NCBI RefSeq assembly: GCF_017873715.1 | Contig: NZ_JAGGKM010000005.1 | Location: 310,001-374,000, forward strand | From: Cytobacillus luteolus | GTDB taxonomy: Bacteria; Bacillota; Bacilli; Bacillales; Bacillaceae_L | Length of the DNA stretch: 64,000 bases | Direction: 5' to 3' | Shown: one piece after another, positions 24,723-34,415 of the stretch | How the letters are laid out: each line of letters begins with the position of its first letter | Position numbering within the stretch: position 1 is the first letter of the stretch | Program-made: the position numbers and the translations under genes | Notes under the pieces: model-generated | Database searches by the model: none | What the model saw: the letters and a program-made list of their open reading frames with translations, nothing else | Told to the model about the DNA's origin: nothing

Positions 24723-26003
24723 TTAATCTATAACAAGTTCAGCATTTTCTGGTGCAACCGTAGGAGTAGCTTGATTATTAGGTTTAATTTTGTGTAGCTC
24801 TTTGTATCCTTTAAGAAATGGAAAAGCAATTACTGAGAAGATTAGCAGTATTCCAGATATCGCGGTTCCATTTAAAACGCCAGCTACACCTGCTAACCAG
24901 CCACCTGCAAGTAAACCAATCATTTGGGATGCGCTTGCAGTAACACCTAATAGCGCTGAGCCTCTTCCTCTAAAATAAGCGGGTGTTGTTCCTAAAAATA
25001 AACTACTTAAAGGTACGTTGATTAACGTATTAATAACCCCTACCATTATACACCATATATAGATTGGACCGATTCCAAACGCTAATCTTGCTTCATTTAA
25101 TGGAAGAACTAAAATCATCCAAGACCCCATAATCATTGTTCCTAGTAGTAATAGATTACTAGGTCTAATTAGTTTTAGAAGAAGTGGTCCAATGACAATT
25201 GCACCAGCAATGGCCCCGACACCTATTGCAGATTCTAGCAAACCAAAGTGGGCAGGTGTTACTTCGAATACATTTGTTAAAACCGCAACAAGATTTGTAT
25301 TCAATACCCCAGCAACTAGTGTTACAGGAATAAGAAGGATGAGTAGGAAACGTAAAGCAGGAATGCCTGTTACTTGTTTCACACCAGATACGATAGACTC
25401 AAAGTAGTTTTCTTGTGCATTTTGAGTAGTGTCTTGCTTGGCTCTGACTATTGGCAAAGTTAAGATGAGTAGAGCTGATAATAAGAATGTTATGGCATCA
25501 AGGAAAAAGATACTAGTAAAGTTATTCATTAACATTAGCACACCACCAATTGATGGGCCGATAATATCCATTGCTGCTCGTGTACCTTGTGACAAGCCAA
25601 TCGCAGCTTGAATATTCTTTTCACCAACTAAGTCCGGTATAGAAGCCGAACGTGCTGGATCAAATAGAGCGGATCCAATTCCTTGAAGAGCAATTAGAGT
25701 GATTAGGATTGGCACTGAGTCATGAAAAGGAATCATCAATAAAATGATCATCATTCTGTACAAATCTGAGATTACCATCAACCATTTTCTTGAATATTTG
25801 TCTGCTAAGGGGCCAAAGAAAATACCGAAAACGGCTGTAGGAAGTAGTTGTGCAAATATAACAAGACCAATCATTAGTGGATCTTTAGATAATGTGGCAA
25901 TTAAATAGATTACTGCAATTCTTGTGATTCCATCTCCTAAGTGTGAAATCACCTGTGCAAGCCAAAAACGGAAAAATTCCTTATTTTTTAAAAGTTGAAG
26001 CAT
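24723..26003 (-). CDS. MFS transporter, MFS_3/macrolide-efflux type
   Basis: This 426-residue protein has about 12 TM helices. It starts MLQLLKNKEFFRFWLAQVIS, the typical opening of MFS_3 (MefA/enterobactin exporter-like) proteins. The loop 2-3 motif A is present as GPLADKYSRKWLM. The substrate is unknown and export of a hydrophobic drug is the family default. It is first in a minus-strand operon with an ArsR-type regulator and a GNAT. Confidence 0.85.
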   Translation of the reverse strand: MLQLLKNKEFFRFWLAQVISHLGDGITRIAVIYLIATLSKDPLMIGLVIFAQLLPTAVFGIFFGPLADKYSRKWLMVISDLYRMMIILLMIPFHDSVPILITLIALQGIGSALFDPARSASIPDLVGEKNIQAAIGLSQGTRAAMDIIGPSIGGVLMLMNNFTSIFFLDAITFLLSALLILTLPIVRAKQDTTQNAQENYFESIVSGVKQVTGIPALRFLLILLIPVTLVAGVLNTNLVAVLTNVFEVTPAHFGLLESAIGVGAIAGAIVIGPLLLKLIRPSNLLLLGTMIMGSWMILVLPLNEARLAFGIGPIYIWCIMVGVINTLINVPLSSLFLGTTPAYFRGRGSALLGVTASASQMIGLLAGGWLAGVAGVLNGTAISGILLIFSVIAFPFLKGYKELHKIKPNNQATPTVAPENAELVID

Positions 26004-26088
26004 TTTAAAAACACTCCTTTAAATTTTTATTTACCGTTAAAATTTATTTTAGTGATAAATATAATTTAAATGGTTTGGATGAAAATGT

Positions 26089-26134
26089 AAATAGGTATTT
26101 AAGAAATAATGGAAAATAATTTATTTACCTATTT
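26089..26134. promoter_or_regulatory. Inverted repeat upstream of the MFS-arsR operon
   Basis: AAATAGGTA (26089-26097) and TACCTATTT (26126-26134) form an inverted repeat with a long loop in the ~215 bp between the MFS gene and csbA. A further ATTTACC is at ~26030. It could be an operator for the ArsR-type regulator or a weak terminator. Confidence 0.35.
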
Positions 26135-26219
26135 TTTTGTTGATCCAATATACAATCTTCCTTTTTAAAACAAACTTATTGTATAGTAGAGTTATGGAAT
26201 TAGGGAGAGGGTTATCCAT

Positions 26220-26447
26220 ATGTTGATAAAATTATTACTTGCGTTGATTCTTCCATGCTTATTAGTCATTCTGTTTACGAGAGTAACTTATAGCTTATAT
26301 GTAGGAACTCTATTAACAATCTTGCTACTTGTAGCGTCCGTATATCAGGGCTACACTGACTCAATCTTAATTGGTGTAGTTGATGTGATTTCATTAGCAG
26401 CGGGATATATCTATTCGAAAAAAATGGTAGAAGGATATAAAGGATAA
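26220..26447 (+). CDS. csbA: CsbA-like small membrane protein (DUF2198)
   Basis: This 75-residue protein is almost entirely hydrophobic, with two to three TM helices (LLLALILPCLLVILFTRVTY, SLYVGTLLTILLLVASVYQG, a helix through AAGYIYS) and a short basic tail. Length, sequence pattern and position just upstream of uvrB match B. subtilis csbA, a SigB-controlled gene of unknown function. I could not find a convincing SigB promoter here. Confidence 0.85.
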   Translation: MLIKLLLALILPCLLVILFTRVTYSLYVGTLLTILLLVASVYQGYTDSILIGVVDVISLAAGYIYSKKMVEGYKG

Positions 26448-26453
26448 ATAAAG

Positions 26454-26491
26454 CAGTGGCTTCCGTTGAGGAAATGCCGCTGTTTTTTTTT
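26454..26491 (+). terminator. Intrinsic terminator after csbA
   Basis: CAGTGGC (26454-26460) pairs with GCCGCTG (26476-26482), with an inner TTCC/GGAA stem, followed by nine T. Confidence 0.85.
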
Positions 26492-26522
26492 GAAAAAGAG
26501 TTGATTTTTCCAATTAAATAGA

Positions 26523-26655
26523 AATACTTACCTGTATTCTATAAATACTTAATTCAAACGTTTAAATACTTAACTTAATCGTGAAAATACTTACCTGAAG
26601 AGAGTACTTACTTTCCTAAAACAGGTAAATACTTTCCTTAAAAAAAATACTCACA
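26523..26655. repeat. Degenerate ~21-bp tandem array with AAATACTTA core
   Basis: AATACTTA or close variants start at 26523, 26544, 26565 and 26586 (exactly 21 bp apart), then at 26603, 26628 and 26646. It lies between csbA and the uvrB control region and is non-coding. Confidence 0.75.
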
Positions 26656-26661
26656 AAAAAT

Positions 26662-26675
26662 CGAATATCAGTTCG
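26662..26675. promoter_or_regulatory. LexA (SOS) box upstream of uvrBA
   Basis: CGAATATCAGTTCG matches the Bacillus LexA/DinR consensus CGAAC-N4-GTTCG at 9 of 10 positions. It lies ~150 bp upstream of uvrB, an SOS gene in B. subtilis. Confidence 0.85.
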
Positions 26676-26680
26676 TGTTT

Positions 26681-26711
26681 TTGGTGATTTTTACTAAAGT
26701 TGTGGTACAAT
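26681..26711 (+). promoter_or_regulatory. Probable uvrBA promoter
   Basis: TTGGTG (26681-26686) and TACAAT (26706-26711) are separated by 19 bp, which is long. The LexA box lies just upstream of the -35. Confidence 0.45.
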
Positions 26712-26824
26712 ATTTTTACAACAAGATCGGACCTTATTTTTCAGCCTAGAAAAGGTATCAAATGCAAATCTGAATTGAAACTAATACTAACAATAGATCA
26801 ACATTTCCGAATGGAGGCTTTTTT

Positions 26825-28804
26825 GTGAAGGATCAATTTGAGTTAGTCTCAAAGTATTCACCACAAGGCGATCAGCCAAGAGCAATCAAACAAATTATCG
26901 AAGGAATTAATGCAGGAAAGAAACATCAAACCTTATTAGGGGCTACTGGAACTGGAAAAACCTTTACGATTTCAAACGTAATCAAAGAACTAAATCGACC
27001 AACCCTCATCATTGCCCATAACAAAACATTAGCAGGTCAGCTTTATAGTGAGTTCAAAGAATTCTTCCCGAATAATGCGGTTGAATACTTTGTTAGTTAC
27101 TACGATTACTATCAACCTGAGGCTTATGTTCCATCGTCTGATACATTTATTGAAAAAGATTCGAGTGTCAATGATGAGATTGATAAACTTCGTCACTCTG
27201 CTACTTCTGCCTTATTCGAGCGTCGAGATGTCATCATCATTGCGAGTGTTTCCTGTATTTATGGTCTAGGTTCGCCAGAAGAATACAAAGAGCTTGTCGT
27301 TTCCCTACGAGTGGGAATGGAGCTTGAGCGAAATCAATTATTACATAAGCTAGTAGATGTTCAATATGAACGAAATGATATCGACTTCCGACGTGGGACT
27401 TTCCGTGTGCGCGGTGATGTGGTAGAGATATTCCCAGCATCTAAAGATGAGCACTGTATTCGAATTGAATTTTTTGGAGACGAAATTGAAAGAATTCGTG
27501 AAGTAGATGCATTGACTGGTGAAATTCTCGGAGACCGTGATCATGTTGCAATTTTCCCGGCATCCCACTTCGTTACCCGTGAGGAAAAAATGCAAATTGC
27601 CATTAAAAATATTGAAGTGGAGCTAGAGGAACGTTTAAAAGAATTTCGAGATAATGGAAAATTACTGGAAGCGCAACGGATAGAGCAACGCACAAAGTAT
27701 GACCTTGAGATGATGCGTGAAATGGGCTTTTGCTCAGGAATTGAGAACTATTCACGCCATTTAACCTTAAGGCCATCAGGGTCCACTCCATATACGTTAA
27801 TGGACTTCTTTCCAAGGGATCTGTTAATCGTCATTGATGAATCACACGTAACAATCCCGCAAATTCGTGGGATGTTTAACGGTGACCAGGCAAGGAAACA
27901 GGTACTAGTAGATCATGGTTTCCGTTTACCATCTGCCATGGATAATCGTCCACTACGGTTTGAAGAATTCGAAAACCATATTGACCAAATTGTTTATGTT
28001 TCAGCAACACCTGGTCCCTACGAGCTTGAAAAAACACCAGAGGTTGTACAACAAATCATAAGACCAACTGGATTACTTGATCCACCAATTGATGTTCGAC
28101 CAATCCAAGGTCAAATTGATGATCTACTGGGTGAAATTCAGGAAAGGGTTGAGAAAAACGAACGTGTGTTAATAACCACCTTGACGAAAAAAATGTCTGA
28201 GGACCTAACAAATTACTTAAAAGACATTGGGATTAAAGTGAACTATTTGCACTCAGAAATTAAGACATTAGAACGTATTGAAATTATTCGAGATCTTCGT
28301 TTAGGTAAATATGATGTGTTAGTTGGAATTAATCTATTAAGAGAAGGTCTGGATATTCCAGAGGTTTCACTTGTAGCCATTTTAGATGCAGACAAAGAAG
28401 GCTTCCTGCGCTCAGAGAGATCACTAATTCAAACCATTGGTCGTGCAGCGCGTAACGCGAACGGAAGGGTTATTATGTATGCTGATAAAATGACGAACTC
28501 AATGGAGATTGCAATAAGAGAAACGGGACGACGTCGAGAAATACAAGAGGAATACAATAGAAAGCACGGAATTACACCACAGACGATTAAGAAGGATGTT
28601 CATAATCTCATCAAAGCTACTCATGCTGCTGAGGTTACAGAAGACTACGATGCAACTCCGAAGCTATCAAATTTAACGAAGAAAGAACGAGAAAAAGTAA
28701 TCAAGGATTTAGAAGTAGAAATGAAAGAGGCAGCAAAAGCGCTTGACTTTGAACGAGCAGCAGAGCTTCGTGATCTTCTATTAGTGCTAAAGGCGGAAGG
28801 ATGA
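26825..28804 (+). CDS. uvrB: Excinuclease ABC subunit B
   Basis: This 659-residue protein starts at GTG 26825 (SD GGAGG). The helicase-like fold has Walker A GATGTGKT (39-46), the beta-hairpin [17 protein letters not shown] that clamps damaged DNA, motif [15 protein letters not shown], motif [15 protein letters not shown] and a C-terminal UVR domain ([19 protein letters not shown]) that binds UvrC. UvrB receives damage sites from UvrA in nucleotide excision repair. It is cotranscribed with uvrA, 7 bp apart. Confidence 0.98.
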   Translation: MKDQFELVSKYSPQGDQPRAIKQIIEGINAGKKHQTLLGATGTGKTFTISNVIKELNRPTLIIAHNKTLAGQLYSEFKEFFPNNAVEYFVSYYDYYQPEAYVPSSDTFIEKDSSVNDEIDKLRHSATSALFERRDVIIIASVSCIYGLGSPEEYKELVVSLRVGMELERNQLLHKLVDVQYERNDIDFRRGTFRVRGDVVEIFPASKDEHCIRIEFFGDEIERIREVDALTGEILGDRDHVAIFPASHFVTREEKMQIAIKNIEVELEERLKEFRDNGKLLEAQRIEQRTKYDLEMMREMGFCSGIENYSRHLTLRPSGSTPYTLMDFFPRDLLIVIDESHVTIPQIRGMFNGDQARKQVLVDHGFRLPSAMDNRPLRFEEFENHIDQIVYVSATPGPYELEKTPEVVQQIIRPTGLLDPPIDVRPIQGQIDDLLGEIQERVEKNERVLITTLTKKMSEDLTNYLKDIGIKVNYLHSEIKTLERIEIIRDLRLGKYDVLVGINLLREGLDIPEVSLVAILDADKEGFLRSERSLIQTIGRAARNANGRVIMYADKMTNSMEIAIRETGRRREIQEEYNRKHGITPQTIKKDVHNLIKATHAAEVTEDYDATPKLSNLTKKEREKVIKDLEVEMKEAAKALDFERAAELRDLLLVLKAEG

Positions 28805-28811
28805 CAGTAGT

Positions 28812-31685
28812 ATGGCAATGGATAAAATTATCGTAAAGGGAGCAAGGGCTCATAATCTAAAAAATGTCGATGTCACGATACCCAGAGATAAGCTAGTTGT
28901 CCTAACTGGCTTATCTGGCTCAGGGAAATCTTCACTCGCATTTGATACGATTTATGCAGAAGGTCAACGCCGCTATGTTGAATCACTTTCAGCCTATGCT
29001 CGTCAATTTCTAGGGCAAATGGATAAGCCAGATGTAGACGCAATTGAAGGTTTATCACCAGCAATTTCAATTGATCAAAAAACAACAAGCCGTAACCCCA
29101 GGTCAACTGTCGGTACGGTTACTGAAATTTATGATTACTTAAGATTATTGTTTGCAAGAGTAGGAAGGCCAACCTGTCCCAAACATCATATCGAAATCAC
29201 CTCTCAAACAATTGAGCAGATGGTGGATCGCATTATGGAATATTCTGAGCGTACGAAGCTTCAGGTGTTGGCACCTGTAGTATCTGGACGTAAAGGTACA
29301 CATGTAAAAGTGTTAGAAGATGTTAAAAAACAAGGCTATGTACGTGTTCGTGTAAATGGTGAAATGCAAGAACTCTCAGATGATATTGAACTTGAAAAAA
29401 ATAAGAAGCATTCCATTGAAGTGGTTATTGACCGTATTGTAGTTAAAGAAGGTGTTGAATCGCGTTTAGCTGATTCGTTAGAGGCTGCCTTAAAGCTTGG
29501 TGAAGGACGAGTCATTATTGATGTAATGGAACAAGAGGAATTACTCTTCTCAGAACTACATGCATGTCCCCAATGTGGATTTTCAATTGGTGAATTAGAG
29601 CCGAAAATGTTCTCTTTTAACAGTCCGTTTGGAGCATGTCCGGAATGTGATGGTCTTGGTTCAAAACTGGAGGTAGATGTTGATCTAGTCATTCCTAACT
29701 GGGATCTTACATTACGGCAGCATGCCATTGCACCATGGGCACCAACAAGTTCACAATATTATCCACAGTTATTAGAATCAGTCTGCAATCATTACGGAAT
29801 TGATTTAGATATACCAGCAAAGGATATTCCAAAACATCTAATGGATAAAATTTTGTACGGAAGTGATGGAGAAGAAATCTATTTCCGCTATGAAAATGAT
29901 TTTGGACAAGTCCGTGAGAACTATGTAGCCTTTGAAGGTATCATTAAGAATGTTGAACGACGCTATCATGATACAAGCTCCGACTATATCCGTGAGCAAA
30001 TGGAAAAATACATGGCACAGCAGCCTTGCCCAGGCTGTAAAGGGTACAGATTAAAGAAAGAAAGCCTTGCTGTTCTTATATCAGGAAAGCATGTAGGAGA
30101 GGTCACATCTTTTTCAATTAATGAGGCTCATGATTTTTTCTCATCTCTAGAACTGACTGAAAAGGAAATGCAAATTGCTCGAATGATTTTCCGTGAAATT
30201 GAAGAACGATTAGGTTTCCTAATTAATGTAGGATTAGATTATTTAACATTAAATCGTGCTGCAGGAACTCTTTCTGGAGGAGAGGCACAGCGTATTCGTC
30301 TTGCCACTCAAATTGGTTCGCGGTTAACTGGCGTTCTGTATATACTAGATGAGCCTTCCATAGGGTTACATCAAAGAGACAATGATCGTTTGATTTCCAC
30401 CCTTCAAAGCATGCGTGACATTGGAAATACATTAATTGTTGTTGAGCATGATGAAGATACAATGATGGCAGCAGATTATTTAATTGATATAGGACCAGGC
30501 GCAGGTGTTCATGGGGGGCAAATTATCTCTGCTGGTTCTCCAGAAGATGTAATGAATGACCCAAATTCTTTAACAGGTCAATACTTATCAGGAAAAAAGT
30601 TCATTCCATTACCAATTGAGCGTCGTCAACCAGATGAGCGCTTCATCGAAGTCCTTGGTGCAACTGAAAATAATCTTAAAAATGTAAGTGTACGCTTTCC
30701 ATTAGGAATGTTTATTGCTGTAACAGGTGTTTCTGGTTCAGGAAAAAGTACATTGGTTAATGAAATCCTTCATAAATCATTAGCACAACGTCTATACAGC
30801 TCAAAAAGTAGACCAGGCGAGCATAAGGAAGTAAAGGGAATTGAGTACCTTGAAAAAGTAATTGATATTGATCAATCACCAATCGGTCGAACACCTCGTT
30901 CAAATCCAGCAACCTACACTGGTGTGTTTGATGATGTTCGTGATGTGTTTGCGACAACAAATGAAGCGAAAGTACGTGGTTATAAAAAAGGTCGCTTTAG
31001 CTTTAATGTAAAGGGTGGAAGATGCGAAGCTTGCCGTGGTGACGGAATTATCAAGATTGAAATGCACTTTCTCCCTGATGTCTATGTTCCATGTGAAGTC
31101 TGTCATGGAAGACGATACAACCGTGAAACATTAGAAGTTAAATACAAGGATAAAAATATCTCTGATATTTTAGACATGACAGTCGAAGATGCACTAACCT
31201 TTTTTGAGAATATCCCAAAAATTAAACGTAAGCTACAAACTATTTTCGATGTAGGACTAGGGTATATCACACTTGGCCAACCCGCAACCACTCTTTCAGG
31301 AGGAGAGGCGCAACGTGTTAAACTAGCCTCTGAATTGCACCGACGCTCAACAGGACGATCATTCTACATCCTCGATGAGCCAACAACCGGACTACATGTA
31401 GATGATATCGCTCGACTCTTAAAAGTCCTGCAAAGACTTGTGGAAAATGGAGATACAGTTTTAGTGATCGAACATAACCTTGACGTAATCAAAGCTGCTG
31501 ATTACCTAGTAGACCTAGGCCCTGAAGGCGGAGACAAAGGCGGACAAATCGTAGGCACAGGCACACCAGAAGACCTTGCCAACAACCCAAAATCCCACAC
31601 AGGCCACTACCTAAAACCAATCCTAGAACGAGACAGAAAACGAATGAAAGAACTAATCAAAGAAAAAGAGACTGTAACAAAATAA
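28812..31685 (+). CDS. uvrA: Excinuclease ABC subunit A
   Basis: This 957-residue protein has two ABC ATPase halves: Walker [10 protein letters not shown] with [12 protein letters not shown] in the first, and GVSGSGKST with [12 protein letters not shown] in the second. The Cys motifs [10 protein letters not shown]...CPECDGLG and CEACRGDG...CEVCHGRRY are the UvrA zinc modules. It recognises DNA lesions and loads UvrB. The start is ATG 28812; ATG 28818 is an alternative. Confidence 0.98.
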   Translation: MAMDKIIVKGARAHNLKNVDVTIPRDKLVVLTGLSGSGKSSLAFDTIYAEGQRRYVESLSAYARQFLGQMDKPDVDAIEGLSPAISIDQKTTSRNPRSTVGTVTEIYDYLRLLFARVGRPTCPKHHIEITSQTIEQMVDRIMEYSERTKLQVLAPVVSGRKGTHVKVLEDVKKQGYVRVRVNGEMQELSDDIELEKNKKHSIEVVIDRIVVKEGVESRLADSLEAALKLGEGRVIIDVMEQEELLFSELHACPQCGFSIGELEPKMFSFNSPFGACPECDGLGSKLEVDVDLVIPNWDLTLRQHAIAPWAPTSSQYYPQLLESVCNHYGIDLDIPAKDIPKHLMDKILYGSDGEEIYFRYENDFGQVRENYVAFEGIIKNVERRYHDTSSDYIREQMEKYMAQQPCPGCKGYRLKKESLAVLISGKHVGEVTSFSINEAHDFFSSLELTEKEMQIARMIFREIEERLGFLINVGLDYLTLNRAAGTLSGGEAQRIRLATQIGSRLTGVLYILDEPSIGLHQRDNDRLISTLQSMRDIGNTLIVVEHDEDTMMAADYLIDIGPGAGVHGGQIISAGSPEDVMNDPNSLTGQYLSGKKFIPLPIERRQPDERFIEVLGATENNLKNVSVRFPLGMFIAVTGVSGSGKSTLVNEILHKSLAQRLYSSKSRPGEHKEVKGIEYLEKVIDIDQSPIGRTPRSNPATYTGVFDDVRDVFATTNEAKVRGYKKGRFSFNVKGGRCEACRGDGIIKIEMHFLPDVYVPCEVCHGRRYNRETLEVKYKDKNISDILDMTVEDALTFFENIPKIKRKLQTIFDVGLGYITLGQPATTLSGGEAQRVKLASELHRRSTGRSFYILDEPTTGLHVDDIARLLKVLQRLVENGDTVLVIEHNLDVIKAADYLVDLGPEGGDKGGQIVGTGTPEDLANNPKSHTGHYLKPILERDRKRMKELIKEKETVTK

Positions 31686-31690
31686 TTTCT

Positions 31691-31723
31691 AAAGATCAAT
31701 CACTTGTTGGTTGATCTTTTTTT
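31691..31723 (+). terminator. Intrinsic terminator after uvrA
   Basis: AAAGATCAATC (31691-31701) pairs with GGTTGATCTTT (31709-31719), then T. Confidence 0.88.
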
Positions 31724-31763
31724 AGTTTATTTTCAGTGAGTTTATTCTTATCATATCTACAGA

Positions 31764-31892
31764 GTGGATTGGAGCGGAAGACACTTGACTCCTGCGGGAA
31801 GTAGAGGAAAGGTCGAGACCCCACAGACGGAACGTCGAGGAGGCTCGACTTCCTCCCCGCGGAAAGCAAGTGTCTGCAGCGCAAAGGAACGG
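31764..31892 (+). repeat. GC-rich ~130-bp inverted repeat, copy A2
   Basis: It has the same orientation as A1 (9518-9645) and is nearly identical to it: GAGCGGAAGACACTTGACTC at the start, GGAAAGCAAGTGTC...GGAACGG at the end. The paired changes GACACTTG / CAAGTGTC relative to GGCACTTG / CAAGTGCC in A1 preserve base pairing between the ends. Confidence 0.9.
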
Positions 31893-31920
31893 TCAACATT
31901 CAAGTTGTAGTAAGACTAAA

Positions 31921-32026
31921 CAAACGTTTGATTAAAAACGACCAAAAATTAAACAAACGTTTGATGAATAGGGTTGAGCCCTTGCCACACAAGCACTTGA
32001 AAAAACCAATCAAACGTTTGTTTAGC
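31921..32026 (+). repeat. Dispersed element D, copy D2, three CAAACGTTTG palindromes
   Basis: CAAACGTTTG occurs at 31921-31930, 31954-31963 and 32011-32020. The last two are 57 bp apart and flank GGGTTGAGCCC, matching D1 (12481-12566) in reverse orientation. The first is an extra copy. Confidence 0.8.
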
Positions 32027-32111
32027 CATAAAATCTTTTTTTCTCCTTTTATAAAAATTTGAAACTAATTAACATCAACTCCGTATATGTATGTATAAGG
32101 AGTTGATAAAA

Positions 32112-32417
32112 ATGGAAACAAATAAAATCATTTCTTCACTATGTTACTTCAGCATCTTCTTTGCGGGATTTTTACTACCAATCGCAGTTTATTTTATAGT
32201 ACAGGACCAAGAGGTAAGAGAACATGCGAAAAAAGCATTCATTTCACATCTTATTCCCTTTATAACTATCATTTTCTTCGTCTTACCAATGTTCGTTATG
32301 GGTTCAATGGAAGCAGCAGTAGGCGGAATGCTTATTTTCTTTGCTCTATTTAGTTTAATAAGCTTCATTGTTGTTATTTGGAATGTTGTAAAAGGGATTC
32401 AAGTTTTAGCAAAATAA
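32112..32417 (+). CDS. yvlA: DUF4870-type membrane protein (YvlA-like)
   Basis: This 101-residue protein starts at ATG 32112, with AAGGAG (32097-32102) 9 nt upstream; seven earlier in-frame codons are excluded. Three hydrophobic helices (CYFSIFFAGFLLPIAVYFIV, LIPFITIIFFVLPMFVM, LIFFALFSLISFIVVIWNVV) and the loop QEVREHAKKAF fit DUF4870. First gene of a yvlABCD operon, as in B. subtilis. The function is unknown. Confidence 0.82.
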   Translation: METNKIISSLCYFSIFFAGFLLPIAVYFIVQDQEVREHAKKAFISHLIPFITIIFFVLPMFVMGSMEAAVGGMLIFFALFSLISFIVVIWNVVKGIQVLAK

Positions 32418-32443
32418 ATCAAACACTGTAAGGGGGTATTAAC

Positions 32444-33568
32444 ATGATTGAAGAGCGTAAACGTATTTTAAAGCTAGTTGAAGAAGGAAAATTAACAGCA
32501 GAAGAGGCCCTTCTATTAATTGAAAAACTAGAAGAAAAGAGTGCCACAGGTGAAAGTCAAAGTGCTTTTCAAGAACAAGTAGTTACAGAGCTTTCAACAA
32601 ATGTAAATAGTGAGGGTAGTCAGTATAGTAAAAAAGAGAATTCATCCTACAAACAATCTTCTACAAAAGTGAAATTTTTGGACTTTATAGATAGTGCGTT
32701 AAAGAAAATAAAAGATATTGACCTAGATTTTAATTTTGGTAATGCTGTTGAAATTCAACATATTTTCCAGAATTCAAACTCACTTATCAATCAAATTGAT
32801 TTGGATGTGGCAAATGGAAGCGTAAAACTAGTACCTTGGAATGAAGATGATGTTAGAGTTGAGTGCAATGCTAAGGTGTACAGAGTTGATACTCAAGACG
32901 AGGCACGAAAAGCATTTCTTCAAGATGTACTTTTTTCAATTGAAAGGAACCGCTTAATTTTCTCAGTACAGAAAAAACAGATGAAAGTAAATGCAGTTCT
33001 ATATATTCCTCAAACAGATTATGAAAAAATAAAGGTTCGAATGTTTAATGGGCCGATTTCAGGGGAAAATCTACAAGTGAACGAGTTCAAGGCAAAGACT
33101 GCAAATGGTTCAATTGATGTGAAGAATATCCGATCAGTTGAATTAGAACTTGAAACAGCTAATGGTCATATAAAGGCAGAAGAGTGTTCAGGTCAGGAGC
33201 TCGAGGCAGAAACAATTAATGGTACTCTTTCTGTTAACGGTAGTTTTGGAAAAGTAGATTTACAAAGCTTTAATGGCAACATTATATGCGCGCTGCAGGA
33301 TGGTGAACCTCACACAGCTCATATGAAGACAACAACAGGGAATATCGATTTGTTTGTACCTACACAAGTATCAATTGATGGTGAACTGAAAACGAATCTT
33401 GGTAGCTTTAAGTGTGAAATCCCGAATATAGAGATTGTGGAAGAGAAGAGTGAAGTTGTGCAAAAATCACTTCGTTTTCAATCAAATAAACAAAGCACAA
33501 ATGTACTACATGTATTTGCTGAAACGAAAACCGGCTCTGTTATTGTAAAGCCTTCAGGAGGTGCTTAA
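32444..33568 (+). CDS. yvlB: DUF4097-domain protein YvlB-like
   Basis: This 374-residue protein begins with a SHOCT-like helical hairpin (ERKRILKLVEEGKLTAEEAL), has a Ser/Gln-rich linker, and then a right-handed beta-repeat DUF4097 domain with recurring G(S/T)I and TANG/ETINGT turns (TANGSIDVKNI, ETANGHIKAEE, ETINGTLSVNG). DUF4097 proteins often accompany PspC-domain proteins in envelope-stress loci. Here the next gene, 3 bp on, encodes a PspC protein. The role is unknown. Confidence 0.88.
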   Translation: MIEERKRILKLVEEGKLTAEEALLLIEKLEEKSATGESQSAFQEQVVTELSTNVNSEGSQYSKKENSSYKQSSTKVKFLDFIDSALKKIKDIDLDFNFGNAVEIQHIFQNSNSLINQIDLDVANGSVKLVPWNEDDVRVECNAKVYRVDTQDEARKAFLQDVLFSIERNRLIFSVQKKQMKVNAVLYIPQTDYEKIKVRMFNGPISGENLQVNEFKAKTANGSIDVKNIRSVELELETANGHIKAEECSGQELEAETINGTLSVNGSFGKVDLQSFNGNIICALQDGEPHTAHMKTTTGNIDLFVPTQVSIDGELKTNLGSFKCEIPNIEIVEEKSEVVQKSLRFQSNKQSTNVLHVFAETKTGSVIVKPSGGA

Positions 33569-33571
33569 ATC

Positions 33572-33766
33572 GTGAAAAAGTTATATCGCTCACGCTCAAA
33601 CCGAATGCTTGGAGGAGTCCTTGGGGGCTTAGCTGAGTATTCAGGTATAGATGCTTCACTACTCCGAGTACTATTTGCTTTGGCATTCATTTTAGGAGTA
33701 GGTACACTGGGTCTTGTGTATATTATATGGATTTTTGTGGTGCCAAATAGAGAGGATGTAATCTAG
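33572..33766 (+). CDS. yvlC: PspC-domain membrane protein YvlC-like
   Basis: This 64-residue protein starts at GTG 33572. The whole length is a PspC domain: KKLYRSRSNRMLGGVLGGLA, then LLRVLFALAFILGVGTLGLV, then a second membrane helix ending VVPNRED. The PspC family links to envelope stress in many bacteria. It is tightly spaced with yvlB and yvlD. Confidence 0.92.
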   Translation: MKKLYRSRSNRMLGGVLGGLAEYSGIDASLLRVLFALAFILGVGTLGLVYIIWIFVVPNREDVI

Positions 33767-33768
33767 AA

Positions 33769-34131
33769 ATGAGATGGCTTGCTAGCATATTAGTGAACAG
33801 TCTAGTATTAATTGTAGTAGCAGGATACCTAGAATCATTCCACCTTGAAGGAATTGGTGCAGCCATTTTAGCAAGCTTTATTCTTTCTATCCTAAATGTG
33901 ATTGTCAAACCAATTCTTGTGGTATTAACTCTACCAGTTACTTTTTTTACTTTAGGTTTGTTTTTATTCGTGATCAATGCAATTACTTTGTATTTAACTC
34001 AAGCACTAATGGGAGATTCTTTTGTTATTGAAAGCTTTGGTACTGCCATTTTTGCCGCTATCATTATTTCAATCCTGAATGTACTTATAGAAATGGTCAT
34101 TATTAAACCTTTGCAAAAGAAGAAAAAGTAG
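33769..34131 (+). CDS. yvlD: Phage-holin-family-4 type membrane protein YvlD-like
   Basis: This 120-residue protein has four TM helices with the repeated motif (A)SFILSILNVIVKPIL and IIISILNVLIEMVII, and TLPVTFFTLGLFLFVINAIT between. This is the widespread YvlD/holin superfamily IV pattern. It has no lysis genes around it and is a chromosomal envelope protein. It is last in yvlABCD, 2 bp after yvlC. Confidence 0.9.
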   Translation: MRWLASILVNSLVLIVVAGYLESFHLEGIGAAILASFILSILNVIVKPILVVLTLPVTFFTLGLFLFVINAITLYLTQALMGDSFVIESFGTAIFAAIIISILNVLIEMVIIKPLQKKKK

Positions 34132-34138
34132 ATAATCC

Positions 34139-34167
34139 AGAACGCTCAATTAGGGCGTTCTTTTTTT
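34139..34167 (+). terminator. Intrinsic terminator after yvlD
   Basis: AGAACGC (34139-34145) pairs with GCGTTCT (34155-34161), followed by seven T. Confidence 0.88.
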
Positions 34168-34181
34168 ATCTGTCAATTTGA

Positions 34182-34319
34182 ACCTTGCCCGTTAATTTCC
34201 ACTGCAGTCACTTGCTTTCCGCGGGGAGGGATTCGAGCCTCCTCGGCGCTTCGCACCTGTGGGGTCTCGAACTTCCCTCTATTTCCCGCAGGAGTCAAGT
34301 GCCTTCCGCTCCAATTCAC
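34182..34319 (-). repeat. GC-rich ~130-bp inverted repeat, copy A3 (reverse)
   Basis: It is the reverse complement of A1/A2: it starts GCCCGTT, contains CACTTGCTTTCCGCGGGGAG and ends GTCAAGTGCCTTCCGCTCCA. The 72-codon frame across it is not a gene. Confidence 0.9.
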
Positions 34320-34415
34320 TCAGAATATAATACTAAAAATTACCATTTTAGACACAGTAATAATAAGTGGTTTATAGTAATATTGACCTATACAGTAGGA
34401 TAGGGGGGATGTCTT

